57,929 nt of DNA from Fidelibacterota bacterium MT.SAG.3 (GTDB lineage: Bacteria > Fidelibacterota > SORT01), in assembly GCA_004402895.1 (NCBI GenBank), contig SORT01000009.1:1-57929 (forward strand), read 5' to 3'. Below, piece after piece: positions 44,611-57,296 of this stretch. The stretch's first letter is position 1. Each line of letters starts with the position of its first letter. Under the pieces are notes generated by a model that saw only the letters and a program-made list of their open reading frames with translations, was not told where the DNA came from and did no database searches. A program made the translations under genes and the position numbers.

Positions 44611-47600
44611 TTGAAAAGAGTAAAGGGTCAATTTTTGACTCGGCAGTCCTTCGCTAAGATTCACGTATCTGTTGATATGCCGAATCTTCTTGACATTCAG
44701 CTGTTGTCGTACGAGGATTTTTTGCAGCAGAGTGTGAAACCCGAAGATAGGGAGAGTAAAGGGCTACAAGCCGTATTTGAGACTGTCTTTCCAATTGAAG
44801 ACAATCATGGAAATTTTAAAATTGAGTTTCTAAATTATTTTGTAACATATCCTAAATACACTGTTGAGGAGTGCCAAGACAGGGGAATGAGTTACAGCGC
44901 GCCGCTGAAAGCGAATCTTCGACTGACGGTGGCGAGTGAAGACGATAAAAACGTTGTTGCCGAAGTTATTGAGCAGGAAGTCTTCTTCGGAAACGTTCCT
45001 TATATGACAGATCGGGGAACGTTCATCATCAATGGGGCCGAAAGGGTTATCGTCAGCCAGCTGCATCGCTCACCGGGAGTTTTCTTCGACCAGAGTATCC
45101 ATCCGAACGGGACAAGACTGTTCTCGGCAAGGATCATACCTTTCCGCGGGTCATGGGTCGATTTTACTACTGATATCAACGATGCGCTTTTCGCATTGAT
45201 AGACAGGCGAAAGAAGTTTCCCGTGACAACCCTTTTGCGCGCTATCGGCTATTCGACGAACGTCCAGATATTAGAGTTGTTCGATATGGCAAAAGAGCTC
45301 AAGGTTAGCTCTAAAACAATTTCCGACTATTTTGAGTCCGCTATCGCCGAAAATATAATCAATAAGGAGACAGGCGAGATACTTGCGGAGGCGGGTTCTC
45401 CCCTCAACGAAGAGGTAGTTGCCATTCTGAAGAAAGAGAAGATCAAATCCGTTACCATCTTCGATCCTACAAACGAAAAAAACGCTGAAGTAATCGCCAA
45501 CACTCTGAAGAAGGATACATCCACCGACGAAGAATCGGCGCTTCGGCTTATCTATAAACAATTGAGATCCGGCGAACCGCCGAATATAGAGACTGCACGA
45601 AAATTCGTTGACAGACTCTTTTTCAGTCCTGCAAAGTACGACCTCGGAAGCGTAGGAAGGTATCGTATAAACAGAAGGTTCAATCTTAAAACGTCCGACG
45701 ATGTTACGGTTCTCACCAGAGAAGATATTGTCGCGATAATTAAACATCTGATGGAAGTAAAGAAGGGTAATGAGACAACAGACGACATCGATCATTTAGG
45801 AAACAGACGGATAAAGACGGTCGGAGAACAGCTTAGCAATCAGTTCAGCATCGCTTTCGCGCGTACTGCGAGGACAATCAAAGAACGCATGAACGTGACT
45901 GACGGTGAAACGCTGACTCCTTCTGACCTTATAAACTCACGGATAATCACTTCCGTAGTTAATACGTTCTTCGGAACAAGTCAGCTGTCACAGTTCATGG
46001 ACCAGACAAACCCGCTCTCGGAATTGACTCACAAGAGACGTCTGAGCGCGCTCGGACCGGGCGGATTGACGAGAGAAAGGGCAGGATTCGAGGTAAGAGA
46101 CATTCATTATACACACTATGGTCGTCTCTGTCCTATTGAGACACCGGAAGGTCCGAACATCGGACTTATCTCTTCGCTTTGCACATTCGCGAGGATAAAT
46201 CAACTCGGATTTATCGAGACTCCTTATATGAAAGTCAGCCATCACGGTAAATCGAGGGTGACAAAGAAAGTAGAGTTTCTATCAGCCGACGATGAAGAGA
46301 AAATGAAGATAGCGCAGGCAAATGCTCCGCTGAACGATAAGGGAGAATTCTTAGAATCGACCACTCGTGTGAGATTACGGGCGGATTATCCTCTTGTGGA
46401 TATCAAATCTGTTCAATATATGGACGTTGCTCCTCAACAGATCGTCAGCGCCGCCGCGGCGTTGATACCGTTCTTGGAGCATGACGATGCTAACCGCGCG
46501 CTCATGGGTTCAAATATGCAGCGGCAGGGTGTTCCGCTTCTTAGACCCGGTACTCCTATAGTAGGAACCGGAATGGAACGGATAGTGGCGATGGATTCCA
46601 AGGCAGTCGTGCTGTCTGACGTCTCCGGAGTAGTTCAGAGCGTCTCGGCTGATAAGATAGTCGTACGCAGAGATATATCCAAGTCCGAGGCTCTTCATCA
46701 GATCACCGATGAAGGAGTGCGGGAGTTTGATCTTATCAAATTCCTTCGGACGAACCAGGATACTTGTGTCAATCAGAAGCCTTTAGTCAAGGTCGGCGAT
46801 AAGGTAAAGGTCGGTGATGTGTTAGCCGACGGCGCCGCAACCGAAATGGGCGAGCTTGCTCTCGGACAAAACGTCCTGGTCGCTTTCATGCCATGGCGGG
46901 GATATAACTACGAAGATGCAATTGTAGTAAGCCAGCGGCTTTCGAGAGATGATGTCTATACTTCCATACATATTGAGGAATATGAGCTCCAGGTCAGAGA
47001 CACCAAACGAGGCGAGGAAGAGCTTACGAGGGAGATACCCAATGTGAGCGAAGAAGCGACGATGGACTTAGATGACAACGGCGTTGTAAGAGTTGGAGCT
47101 GAGGTTGAGCCCGGAACTATCTTAGTAGGTAAGGTGACTCCCAAAGGTGAGACCGATCCCACACCCGAAGAAAAGCTTCTCAAAGCCATTTTCGGAGAGA
47201 AGGCGGGCGACGTAAAGGATGCCTCGCTGAAAGCTTCACCCGGCGTTCATGGAGTAGTGGTCGACACAAAAGTCTTCACACGCCGAAGCAAAGACTTCAA
47301 ACAGGAAGAGAAGAAGAAAGCGGCAAAGATAAGTTATGAATTCAACAGGCGGTTGAAATGGCTCCGCGAACTTCGTAATGTGAAATTGACGAAGATCTTG
47401 GAAGGCAAAAAGAGCATGAGCTTACGCGATGTTGAAACCGGAAAGAGCGTTCTGAAAGCCGGTCTCGAGTATAATGCCGACCGAATTGATTCGATAGATT
47501 TCGACATTGTCAGCAAGGATACTCCTTGGACAGATAACACTGAAGCCAATGAATCTGTCTTCAAATTAATGAAGAACTACGAAACAAAAGTTACCGAATT

Positions 47601-48387
47601 AAATGAAGAGAGAGATAGGGAATCGTTCAAGCTCAAGGCGGGTGACGATCTTCCCCCCGGGATAATTCAGCTGGTAAAAGTTTATATCGCCTCGAAGAGA
47701 AAGATTTCGGTGGGTGATAAGATGGCAGGACGCCATGGTAACAAAGGTGTTGTGGCAGAGATAGTGCCGATAGAAGATATGCCTCACTTGAAAGACGGCA
47801 CACCGATAGATATGATCCTAAATCCGTTAGGCGTTCCATCGCGAATGAATTTAGGGCAGATCTACGAAACTCTGCTCGGATACGCAGGATTCAAACTCGG
47901 TGTTTATTATGAGACTCCGGTGTTTGACGGCGCCCAAGTTGATGAGGTTGCTGATGAGTTGAAGAAAGCGGGGATCCCCGAAGACGGCAAGATCGAACTT
48001 TATGACGGGATCACAGGTGAGAAATTCGATCAAAGAGTGACGGTAGGAATGATATATATGCTGAAACTCTCTCACCTTGTTGACGATAAAATGCACTCAC
48101 GTTCAACCGGACCCTATTCGCTTATAACTCAGCAGCCGTTAGGCGGGAAGGCGCAGTTCGGCGGGCAGCGATTCGGAGAAATGGAAGTTTGGGCGCTTGA
48201 AGCTTATGGAGCGGCTCATACACTCCAGGAGATGTTAACGATAAAATCCGATGATGTCGAAGGCAGATCAAAGACTTATGAGGCTCTGGTCAAAGGTCAG
48301 AACCTGCCTGAAGCCGGTATCCCTGAATCTTTCAACGTGCTGTTACGAGAGCTGATGGGCTTAGGATTAGATATTGAACTTAGATAG
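44611..48387 (+). CDS. rpoB: RNA polymerase beta subunit
   Basis: 1258 residues. SQLHRSPGVFFD and the rifampicin region (LSQFMDQTNPLSELTHKRRL) are intact; the usual sensitive residues are present in this region. RPGTPIVGTGME, GNKGVVAEIVPIEDMPHL and the C-terminal GKAQFGGQRFGEMEVWALEA follow. The start is TTG 44611 with AAGGAGG at 44597-44603, so the rare start is well supported. It is translated with rpoC in the usual order. Confidence 0.98.
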   Translation: MKRVKGQFLTRQSFAKIHVSVDMPNLLDIQLLSYEDFLQQSVKPEDRESKGLQAVFETVFPIEDNHGNFKIEFLNYFVTYPKYTVEECQDRGMSYSAPLKANLRLTVASEDDKNVVAEVIEQEVFFGNVPYMTDRGTFIINGAERVIVSQLHRSPGVFFDQSIHPNGTRLFSARIIPFRGSWVDFTTDINDALFALIDRRKKFPVTTLLRAIGYSTNVQILELFDMAKELKVSSKTISDYFESAIAENIINKETGEILAEAGSPLNEEVVAILKKEKIKSVTIFDPTNEKNAEVIANTLKKDTSTDEESALRLIYKQLRSGEPPNIETARKFVDRLFFSPAKYDLGSVGRYRINRRFNLKTSDDVTVLTREDIVAIIKHLMEVKKGNETTDDIDHLGNRRIKTVGEQLSNQFSIAFARTARTIKERMNVTDGETLTPSDLINSRIITSVVNTFFGTSQLSQFMDQTNPLSELTHKRRLSALGPGGLTRERAGFEVRDIHYTHYGRLCPIETPEGPNIGLISSLCTFARINQLGFIETPYMKVSHHGKSRVTKKVEFLSADDEEKMKIAQANAPLNDKGEFLESTTRVRLRADYPLVDIKSVQYMDVAPQQIVSAAAALIPFLEHDDANRALMGSNMQRQGVPLLRPGTPIVGTGMERIVAMDSKAVVLSDVSGVVQSVSADKIVVRRDISKSEALHQITDEGVREFDLIKFLRTNQDTCVNQKPLVKVGDKVKVGDVLADGAATEMGELALGQNVLVAFMPWRGYNYEDAIVVSQRLSRDDVYTSIHIEEYELQVRDTKRGEEELTREIPNVSEEATMDLDDNGVVRVGAEVEPGTILVGKVTPKGETDPTPEEKLLKAIFGEKAGDVKDASLKASPGVHGVVVDTKVFTRRSKDFKQEEKKKAAKISYEFNRRLKWLRELRNVKLTKILEGKKSMSLRDVETGKSVLKAGLEYNADRIDSIDFDIVSKDTPWTDNTEANESVFKLMKNYETKVTELNEERDRESFKLKAGDDLPPGIIQLVKVYIASKRKISVGDKMAGRHGNKGVVAEIVPIEDMPHLKDGTPIDMILNPLGVPSRMNLGQIYETLLGYAGFKLGVYYETPVFDGAQVDEVADELKKAGIPEDGKIELYDGITGEKFDQRVTVGMIYMLKLSHLVDDKMHSRSTGPYSLITQQPLGGKAQFGGQRFGEMEVWALEAYGAAHTLQEMLTIKSDDVEGRSKTYEALVKGQNLPEAGIPESFNVLLRELMGLGLDIELR

Positions 48388-48426
48388 ATATGATTACAAG
48401 GCTGATTTACCCCTTAGGAGGATAGT

Positions 48427-51400
48427 TTGGCATATATAAAACCACGACAGGCGAAGTTCAAAGAAGAATTCACCGAAATTATTATTTCTCTTGCTTCTCC
48501 CGATGCAATACTCTCTCGTTCTTACGGTGAAGTGCTTAAACCGGAGACGATAAATTACCGTACCTATAAACCGGAGAAGGACGGACTGTTCTGCGAGAAG
48601 ATCTTCGGTCCGGTCAAAGACTGGGAATGTCACTGCGGAAAATATAAGAGACCGCGTTACAAGGGGATCATCTGTGACCGGTGCGGTGTCGAAATAACCC
48701 GCAAGAAAGTCCGGAGAGAGCGGATGGGACACATCACTTTAGCGGTACCGATAGTCCACATTTGGTATCTCCGCTCGATTCCGAGCAAGATCAGTTATGT
48801 CTTGGGGATGTCGGTCAAGGATCTCGAAAAGATAGTCTATTACGAGAACTATGTTGTTGTAGCTCCCGGCAGGACTACCTTAGACAAAAATCAGCTCCTG
48901 ACGGAAGAGGAATACAATGAAGTTATCGAGGAGTTCGGCGAAGAGATAGAAGAAGGCGATGAACCGCTGATAGTTGAAACGGGCGGTGACGCCATCCGAA
49001 AAATGCTTTCCATTATAGTGGTACTGGATCTTATGGCAGAATTGCATGAGAAGGTTCTTACCGAGACCTCCGTTCAGCGGAAGAACGATGCTCTCAAACG
49101 GCTCCGTGTCGTGAAAGCCTTTGCGGAAAAAGAAGGCAAGAAGTTGAACAAACCTGAGTGGATGGTGATGAACATCATTCCTGTAATTCCTCCGGAACTC
49201 AGACCTCTCGTGCCTCTTGACGGCGGCAGGTTCGCCACAAGCGATTTGAACGATCTTTACCGGCGTGTCATCATACGTAACAATCGTCTGAAGCAGCTAA
49301 TGGAAATACGCGCTCCTGAGGTCATCTTGAGAAACGAAAAACGGATGCTTCAGGAAGCGGTAGACTCACTTTTTGATAACTCACGCAGACGCACGGCGGT
49401 ACGGAGCGGCACCAGAAGGTTGCTCAAGAGCCTTTCAGATATGCTCAAGGGTAAGCAGGGAAGGTTCCGCCAGAACCTACTCGGTAAACGAGTGGATTAT
49501 TCAGGACGTTCTGTAATTGTTGTCGGACCGGACTTGCAGATGCATCAGTGCGGATTACCGAAAGAGATGGCGATAGAGTTATTCAAGCCGTTTATCATCA
49601 ACAAACTTATTGAGCGCGGCTATCAGAATACAGTCAAGGGAGCAAAAAGAATGGTCGAGAGGAAAGATCCCCAAATATGGGATGTCTTAGAAGAGGTGAT
49701 CGAAGATCACCCCATTCTTCTCAATCGCGCGCCTACCCTTCACAGGCTCGGAATTCAGGCATTTCAACCCGTTCTGGTCGAGGGAAGAGCTATTCGAATT
49801 CATCCGTTGGTCACTACGGCGTTCAACGCTGACTTTGACGGTGACCAGATGGCGGTACATATTCCGCTTTCAGTTGAAGCTCAACTCGAATGCCGTGTGC
49901 TAATGCTTTCGAGTCACAACATTCTCTCTCCAGCGCACGGCAAGCCGATCGCGCTCCCTTCGCAGGACATGGTATTGGGATGTTACTATCTGACGAAGAC
50001 TCTTCCCGGCGCGAAGGGTGAAGGTATGATTCTCAGTTCTCCATCAGAGGCGATTATCGCATATGATCATAAAGAGATAGCATTACATGCTATTGTAAAG
50101 GTGCGGATGAACGGCGAGCTCGTTGAGACGACCGCCGGCAGGGTTATTTTTAACACTGTTGTTCCGGAAACCCTGGAGTATGTGAATAGGGTAGTAACTA
50201 AAAAGCATCTTGAGAAGATTGTGGGTGAAGCATTCAGATTGTCGGGTAACTATGAAACTGTTAAATTCCTTGACGGGTTGAAGAGACTCGGCTTTGAACA
50301 TGCGACAATGGGCGGAATCTCGTTCGGTCTCGGTGATGTGGTCATCCCTCCGGAGAAAGATGGATTGGTGAAATCTGCTCGGAAGCAGGTCGATCAGATC
50401 ATGGCGCAATACGATGCAGAGATCATTACCGATGGCGAGCGGTATAATAAAGTGATCGATATTTGGACCACCACGAGTTTGAAGATAGGCGACGCTATGA
50501 TGACTCACCTCAAGGAAGCGGATCACGGATTTAATCCTGTCTATATGATGTCCGATTCCGGTGCAAGAGGAAACAAAGAACAGATCCGACAGTTAGCCGG
50601 TATGCGCGGACTTATGGCGAAACCGCAGAAGAGTCTCACGGGCGGCACCGGTGAGATCATTGAAAATCCTATCGTATCGAACTTCAAAGAAGGCCTTACA
50701 GTACTTGAATACTTTATTTCGACGCATGGCGCGAGAAAAGGACTTGCCGATACTGCATTGAAAACAGCCGATGCGGGTTATCTCACGAGACGTCTGGTCG
50801 ACGTAGCTCAGGATATGGTAATTCTCGAAGAGGATTGCAAAACGATTCGGGGAATTTCAATCTCGGCTCTTAAAGAAGGTGAAGAGGTCAAAGAGCTTCT
50901 TAAGGACAGAGTTCTTGGAAGAGTTTCGCTTGATGACGTTTACGATCCGATAACAGAAGATTTTATAGTGGGCGCAGGCAAGGAGATAATTGAAGAGGTA
51001 GCTGATAAGATAGAAAACAGTTCGGTCGAAACGATGTCGATCCGTTCCGCGTTGACCTGTGAAGCCAAGCGCGGTCTTTGCGTTCGCTGCTATGGCCGAA
51101 ACCTCACTACAGGGAAAATGGCGAATATCGGCGAGGCAGTCGGTATCATGGCTGCCCAAAGTATCGGAGAGCCGGGAACACAGCTGACTCTTCGTACATT
51201 CCACGTCGGTGGTATCGCGAGCGTCATTGCCGCCAGAACCGAGATGAACGCCAAGGTGGCGGGAATTATAAAATATGATAAGGCTCTTAAAGTTACAAAA
51301 AAGAGGAAAGAGGGAAGAATTGCCCTTTCAAGAAATTCCAAGATACATATCATAAACAAAGACGGTCAAAATCTTGTGAACTATAACGTCCCTTACGGGG

Positions 51401-52683
51401 CGGGCGTCCTCAAGAAGGACGGCGAGAAGATAGAAAAGGATGAAGTGATATTCAAATGGGATCCGGATATGGATGTAATTCTTGCTCCGGATGACGGCAC
51501 GGTGAAATTCCACGAGATAATCGAGGGACAGACACTACGCGAGGAATCTGATGAAGCGGGTCGTAAACAGCGATTTATCATTGAATCGAGAGACAAGAAA
51601 CTTTCGCCGAAGATAGAGATAGCAGCCAAGGGGAAAAAATCTCCATCGAGCTCAAGGATCCCTGTTCGTTCACAGCTCATGGTAGTTAATGGACAGACTG
51701 TAGTCCAGGGCGACATACTTATCAAGAAGCGTCGCGAAAGCAGGAAAGCCGGTGATATTACCGGTGGTCTTCCGAGAGTTGCGGAGCTCTTCGAGGCGAG
51801 ACAGCCTAAAGAACCGGCCGTCGTGACCGAAATTGACGGTGTCGTGAGTTACGGTAAGTTGAAACGAGGTGTGCAGGAGATCTATATCAACGAGGGACAG
51901 GAAGAAGATGAGAAGAAATATAATATTCCGTACGGAAAACATATTCTTGTGCATCCGGGTGATATAGTTATCGCAGGTGAAGCACTGTCTGAAGGCTCAA
52001 TTGTGCCGCAGGATATTCTGAGCATTCTCGGACCGGGTAGAGTTCAAGAGTATTTGGTGGATGAGATTCAGGCTGTTTACCGATTCCAAGATGTGCGTAT
52101 CAACGATAAGCATATTGAGGTCATAGTCAGGCAGATGATGCAGAAATTAGAAGTCGAAGATCCGGGCGATACCGATTATCTTGAAGGGGATCGTATAAAT
52201 AAGGTGGAATTCCTTAAAGAGAACCTTAAGATGGAAGCGATCGTTGTCATCACCGACTCGGGCGACTCCAAAATCGCTGTCGGCGAGATATTAGAGAAAG
52301 AGCGCTTTAAACAAACGAACGAACGTTTGAAGAAGGTAAAGAAAGCTCCGATGAAATCACGCCCGGCGAAGCAGGCAACATCGAAACCGCTTCTTCTTGG
52401 GATCACGAGAGCTTCTCTCAATACTGAAAGCTTTATCTCCGCTGCTTCATTTCAGGAGACGACACGAGTGCTCACGGATGCGGCTGTAGCGAGTAAGGTG
52501 GATCCGCTGAGAGGGTTGAAAGAAAATGTTATTATGGGACGGTTGATACCAGCCGGAACAGGAACAATAAATATGAAAGATATGGAATTAGTAGTCGAGG
52601 ATGATATTGAAACGGGTGTCAGCGAACAGATATCCGAATTGGAAGAGAAGGAAGCCGATGGAGTGGAAGAAAAAAGTCTGTAA
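48427..52683 (+). CDS. rpoC: RNA polymerase beta' subunit
   Basis: 1418 residues. The N-terminal zinc ribbon is [20 protein letters not shown]; the catalytic Mg loop is NADFDGDQM; the second zinc site [13 protein letters not shown] follows. The start is TTG 48427 with TTAGGAGGAT upstream, so both large polymerase genes use TTG. C-terminal ~60 residues are acidic and variable. No lineage insert is obvious by eye. Confidence 0.98.
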   Translation: MAYIKPRQAKFKEEFTEIIISLASPDAILSRSYGEVLKPETINYRTYKPEKDGLFCEKIFGPVKDWECHCGKYKRPRYKGIICDRCGVEITRKKVRRERMGHITLAVPIVHIWYLRSIPSKISYVLGMSVKDLEKIVYYENYVVVAPGRTTLDKNQLLTEEEYNEVIEEFGEEIEEGDEPLIVETGGDAIRKMLSIIVVLDLMAELHEKVLTETSVQRKNDALKRLRVVKAFAEKEGKKLNKPEWMVMNIIPVIPPELRPLVPLDGGRFATSDLNDLYRRVIIRNNRLKQLMEIRAPEVILRNEKRMLQEAVDSLFDNSRRRTAVRSGTRRLLKSLSDMLKGKQGRFRQNLLGKRVDYSGRSVIVVGPDLQMHQCGLPKEMAIELFKPFIINKLIERGYQNTVKGAKRMVERKDPQIWDVLEEVIEDHPILLNRAPTLHRLGIQAFQPVLVEGRAIRIHPLVTTAFNADFDGDQMAVHIPLSVEAQLECRVLMLSSHNILSPAHGKPIALPSQDMVLGCYYLTKTLPGAKGEGMILSSPSEAIIAYDHKEIALHAIVKVRMNGELVETTAGRVIFNTVVPETLEYVNRVVTKKHLEKIVGEAFRLSGNYETVKFLDGLKRLGFEHATMGGISFGLGDVVIPPEKDGLVKSARKQVDQIMAQYDAEIITDGERYNKVIDIWTTTSLKIGDAMMTHLKEADHGFNPVYMMSDSGARGNKEQIRQLAGMRGLMAKPQKSLTGGTGEIIENPIVSNFKEGLTVLEYFISTHGARKGLADTALKTADAGYLTRRLVDVAQDMVILEEDCKTIRGISISALKEGEEVKELLKDRVLGRVSLDDVYDPITEDFIVGAGKEIIEEVADKIENSSVETMSIRSALTCEAKRGLCVRCYGRNLTTGKMANIGEAVGIMAAQSIGEPGTQLTLRTFHVGGIASVIAARTEMNAKVAGIIKYDKALKVTKKRKEGRIALSRNSKIHIINKDGQNLVNYNVPYGAGVLKKDGEKIEKDEVIFKWDPDMDVILAPDDGTVKFHEIIEGQTLREESDEAGRKQRFIIESRDKKLSPKIEIAAKGKKSPSSSRIPVRSQLMVVNGQTVVQGDILIKKRRESRKAGDITGGLPRVAELFEARQPKEPAVVTEIDGVVSYGKLKRGVQEIYINEGQEEDEKKYNIPYGKHILVHPGDIVIAGEALSEGSIVPQDILSILGPGRVQEYLVDEIQAVYRFQDVRINDKHIEVIVRQMMQKLEVEDPGDTDYLEGDRINKVEFLKENLKMEAIVVITDSGDSKIAVGEILEKERFKQTNERLKKVKKAPMKSRPAKQATSKPLLLGITRASLNTESFISAASFQETTRVLTDAAVASKVDPLRGLKENVIMGRLIPAGTGTINMKDMELVVEDDIETGVSEQISELEEKEADGVEEKSL

Positions 52684-52698
52684 ATGGGCTGAAAAAGG

Positions 52699-52726
52699 TT
52701 GACAATAATGTTTATCCTATTACCTT
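52699..52726 (+). promoter_or_regulatory. Candidate promoter of the str operon
   Basis: TTGACA (52699-52704), 16 bases, TACCTT (52721-52726), 38 bases before the rpsL start. The -10 is poor, so this is tentative. Confidence 0.35.
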
Positions 52727-52763
52727 TAATCGGCTTTACAAGAAACGAATAAAAAAGGATGAT

Positions 52764-53135
52764 ATGCCGACAATAAGTCAGTTGATTAGAAAAGGTCGTT
52801 CGAAAAAGAAGAAGAAAACTTCGGCGCCGGCGCTTGCTGGTTCTCCGCAAAAAAGAGGCGTTTGCACGCGAGTCTACACGACCACTCCGAAGAAGCCGAA
52901 TTCGGCTCTGCGAAAAGTGGCGAGAGTTCGTCTGACAAACGGTTTTGAGGTTACTGCTTACATTCCGGGTGAAGGACACAACCTTCAAGAGCACTCTATC
53001 GTGCTCATCGAAGGCGGAAGAGTAAAAGACCTTCCGGGAGTAAGGTATCATATCATCCGGGGCACGCTCGACACAAGCGGCGTAGATGACAGAAAAACCA
53101 GCCGTTCACGATACGGCACAAAAAAACCGAAATAA
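52764..53135 (+). CDS. rpsL: 30S ribosomal protein S12
   Basis: 123 residues. [11 protein letters not shown] opens the protein; [14 protein letters not shown] and [14 protein letters not shown], then [13 protein letters not shown], are the decoding-site loops. The lysines known as streptomycin-sensitivity positions (in TPKKPNS and VKDLPG) are present. AAAAGGATG precedes the ATG. Start of the str group rpsL-rpsG-fusA-tuf. Confidence 0.98.
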   Translation: MPTISQLIRKGRSKKKKKTSAPALAGSPQKRGVCTRVYTTTPKKPNSALRKVARVRLTNGFEVTAYIPGEGHNLQEHSIVLIEGGRVKDLPGVRYHIIRGTLDTSGVDDRKTSRSRYGTKKPK

Positions 53136-53141
53136 TAAGAT

Positions 53142-53615
53142 ATGGCTCGAAGAAGAAGACCTGAAAAACGTTTAATACTCCCCGATCCGAGGTTCGGCGA
53201 TCTGGTGATCAGTAAGTTCATAAACAACCTTATGATGAAGGGTAAAAAGAGCATAGCAGAAACGATCTTTTATGACTCTCTCGAGATCATATCGAGTAAG
53301 CTCAAAACCGATGCACCGGAAGAGATATTCAAAAAGGCTTTGGAAAACGCCACACCAATGTTAGAAGTCCGTTCCCGCAGGATCGGAGGATCGACTTATC
53401 AGGTGCCGATAGAAGTAACCCCGAAGAGAAAACAGGCATTGGCAATGAGATGGCTTATAGATTTCTCCCGTTTAGGCAATGGCAAGAGCATGGCTATAAA
53501 ATTAGCGAACGAACTGATCTCTGCCTCGAAGAACGAAGGTCCAACTATTGAAAAGAAGAAAAACACCCATAAGATGGCTGAGGCGAACAAGGCGTTCGCT
53601 CACTTCAGGGTTTAA
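53142..53615 (+). CDS. rpsG: 30S ribosomal protein S7
   Basis: 157 residues. RRRRPEKRLILPDPRFGDLV at the start, NLMMKGKKSIAETIFYD and RRIGGSTYQVPIEV within, and KMAEANKAFAHFRV at the end are family hallmarks. Binds 16S rRNA of the head. 6 bases after rpsL and 15 before fusA. Confidence 0.98.
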   Translation: MARRRRPEKRLILPDPRFGDLVISKFINNLMMKGKKSIAETIFYDSLEIISSKLKTDAPEEIFKKALENATPMLEVRSRRIGGSTYQVPIEVTPKRKQALAMRWLIDFSRLGNGKSMAIKLANELISASKNEGPTIEKKKNTHKMAEANKAFAHFRV

Positions 53616-53630
53616 GAGAATTTAGGAACA

Positions 53631-55712
53631 ATGAGCTCAAGGCAGGAATTAGAAAAAGTTCGTAACATAGGCATCATGGCTCACATCGATGCCGGAAAAA
53701 CAACCACGACTGAGCGGATACTCTTTTATACCGGTAAACTTCACCGGATGGGCGAGGTGCATGACGGCGCCGCGACCATGGATTGGATGGAGCAGGAAAA
53801 AGAGAGAGGCATCACCATCACGAGCGCAGCGACAACCTGCGAGTGGGAAGGCCACAAAATAAATATCATAGATACACCCGGGCATGTTGATTTCACGATG
53901 GAGGTCGAGAGGTCTCTCCGTGTGCTTGACGGAGCCGTCGCGCTTTTTTGCGCGGTTGGAGGAGTCGAACCGCAATCGGAAACGGTTTGGAGCCAGGCGG
54001 ACAAGTATAAGATACCGCGTATTGCCTTTGTCAATAAGATGGACCGGGTAGGGGCTGATTTCAAATATGTAGTGGATATGATGAAAGAACGGTTAGGAGC
54101 GAATCCGCTTCCTCTTGTGCTGCCTATAGGCGCGGGAGAGATTTTCAACGGTATCATCGACCTGCTTGAAATGAGAACGGTGATATACAGCCAAAGTTCG
54201 CAGGGTATGACCTTCGATTACGGCGAAATTCCAAACGATATGTTAGCGGAAGCCGAAGAGGCGAGAAAGCACCTTATGGAGGAGACCGCCACATTCGATG
54301 ACAGCCTATTAGAAGATTATCTCGAAGGTAACGAGATCACAGTCGAAAGAGTGATCGCGGCGCTGAGGAAAGCAACTATCGCCAATCAGGTTGTTCCTGT
54401 TATTTGCGGCTCCGCATTCAAGAATCAAGGCGTTCAGCGTCTTTTGGATGCAGTTAATCATTTTCTTCCTTCTCCTCTTGATGTACCTCCGACGATTGGT
54501 CATCACCCGTATTCGGATGATGAGGTCGAGCGTAAACCAAGCGATGACGAACCGTTCACCGCATTGGCTTTTAAGATAGTTACCGATCCGTTCGTGGGGC
54601 GATTGACCTATGTTCGTGTTTATTCCGGTGTCATAGAGAAGGGTCAGCACGTATTCAATAACACTACAGGCAAGAAAGAGCGTATAAGCAGAATACTTCT
54701 TATGCATGCCAATAAGAGAGAGGATCTGAAGATCGCCAGCACAGGCGATATTTGCGCGATGGTCGGACTTAACAAAACCAAAACAGGGGACACTATCAGC
54801 GAAAAGGATCATCCGATAATCCTTGAATCGATGAATTTCCCCGAGCCGGTCATCTCGGTGGCAATAGAACCTGTATCCAAGGCGGATCAGGATTCCCTTT
54901 CGACCGGATTGACAAAACTCTCGGAAGAGGACCCGACATTCAGGATAAAGACCAACGAAGAAACGGGACAGACAATAATTTCGGGTATGGGTGAACTTCA
55001 CCTCGAGATTCTCGTTGACAGGCTTTTTAGAGAATTCAAGGTAGCAGCGAAAGTCGGCCGTCCGCAGGTCGCGTACAAAGAATCTATCACCAAACTGGTG
55101 GAAGCGGAAGGTAAATTCGTGCGACAGAGCGGCGGCAGAGGACAGTATGGACATTGTAATATTATACTCGAACCGAGTGAACCGGGCAAAGAATTTGAAT
55201 TTATAAATAAGATAGTCGGCGGATCGATTCCGAAAGAATATATTTCGTCGGTTGCAAAAGGGATCGAAGAAGCGATGTCGAACGGCGTGATAGCGGGTTT
55301 CCCGCTGATTGACGTGAAGGTCACATTGGTTGACGGTTCTTATCATGATGTTGATTCCTCTGAGATAGCATTCAAGGTAGCAGGTTCCATGGCATTGAAA
55401 TCAGGAGCGAAGAAAGCGTCTCCGATCCTGTTAGAACCTATTATGGCAGTTGAGTCGGTCACTCCCGACGAATATCTCGGCGATGTGGTAGGCGACATTA
55501 CCGCCCGCAGAGGAAAAATACTAAGTATGACTCCACGTAACAAGGTGCAGGTGGTTGCGGCAACCGTACCGCTTGCTAAAATGTTCGGATATGCGACGGA
55601 TCTTAGATCTATGACACAGGGGAGAGCGGTATTCAGTATGCAATTTTCCCATTACGAGAAGATGCCGAAACAGGTTGAGGAAAAGATCCTCGAAACTATA
55701 GGCGCGGCATAG
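53631..55712 (+). CDS. fusA: Elongation factor G
   Basis: 693 residues. G1 [16 protein letters not shown]2 [11 protein letters not shown]3 DTPGHVDFT and G4 NKMDRVGAD are present, then domains II to V. Drives translocation and, with RRF, ribosome recycling. Normal length. AGGAAC precedes the ATG. Confidence 0.98.
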   Translation: MSSRQELEKVRNIGIMAHIDAGKTTTTERILFYTGKLHRMGEVHDGAATMDWMEQEKERGITITSAATTCEWEGHKINIIDTPGHVDFTMEVERSLRVLDGAVALFCAVGGVEPQSETVWSQADKYKIPRIAFVNKMDRVGADFKYVVDMMKERLGANPLPLVLPIGAGEIFNGIIDLLEMRTVIYSQSSQGMTFDYGEIPNDMLAEAEEARKHLMEETATFDDSLLEDYLEGNEITVERVIAALRKATIANQVVPVICGSAFKNQGVQRLLDAVNHFLPSPLDVPPTIGHHPYSDDEVERKPSDDEPFTALAFKIVTDPFVGRLTYVRVYSGVIEKGQHVFNNTTGKKERISRILLMHANKREDLKIASTGDICAMVGLNKTKTGDTISEKDHPIILESMNFPEPVISVAIEPVSKADQDSLSTGLTKLSEEDPTFRIKTNEETGQTIISGMGELHLEILVDRLFREFKVAAKVGRPQVAYKESITKLVEAEGKFVRQSGGRGQYGHCNIILEPSEPGKEFEFINKIVGGSIPKEYISSVAKGIEEAMSNGVIAGFPLIDVKVTLVDGSYHDVDSSEIAFKVAGSMALKSGAKKASPILLEPIMAVESVTPDEYLGDVVGDITARRGKILSMTPRNKVQVVAATVPLAKMFGYATDLRSMTQGRAVFSMQFSHYEKMPKQVEEKILETIGAA

Positions 55713-55744
55713 TCCGGTGAAGCAATTAAACCAGGAGGAGATTG

Positions 55745-56935
<1,191 letters not shown>

Positions 56936-56985
56936 TTGATGTATTTAATTAATTATACAGATGCGTGGTCAGGACAAGGATTATA

Positions 56986-57294
56986 ATGGCTGGACAGACA
57001 ATAAGAATAAGACTCAAAGCGTACGACTATACATTGGTCGATAAATCTACCGCATTGATAATGAAAACGGCGAGGTCAACCGGAGCTATAGTTTCCGGAC
57101 CGATTCCGCTTCCGACCCGAAGGACGATTTATACGGTGTTACGCTCACCTCACGTTAACAAAAAATCAAGAGAGCAGTTCCAGACAAAGATACATAAGCG
57201 TCTGCTTGATATATTGAACTCCACTCCCAAGACGGTCGATGCGTTGATGAAGCTCGATCTTCCATCGGGTGTAGATATCGAGATAAAGGTCTAA
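56986..57294 (+). CDS. rpsJ: 30S ribosomal protein S10
   Basis: 102 residues from ATG 56986, which has AAGGA (56976-56980) upstream. [20 protein letters not shown] opens it, and [20 protein letters not shown] is the conserved loop. An upstream in-frame GTG (56965) is not needed. It follows tuf by 50 bases, so the str and S10 operons are joined, and rplC follows after 2 bases. Confidence 0.97.
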   Translation: MAGQTIRIRLKAYDYTLVDKSTALIMKTARSTGAIVSGPIPLPTRRTIYTVLRSPHVNKKSREQFQTKIHKRLLDILNSTPKTVDALMKLDLPSGVDIEIKV

Positions 57295-57296
57295 GC

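Noticed and set aside
54309-55346. Long antisense frame (345 codons) inside fusA
   Set aside because: Complement of a highly conserved gene with strong codon bias; no independent support. The same applies to antisense frames in tuf and rpoBC.
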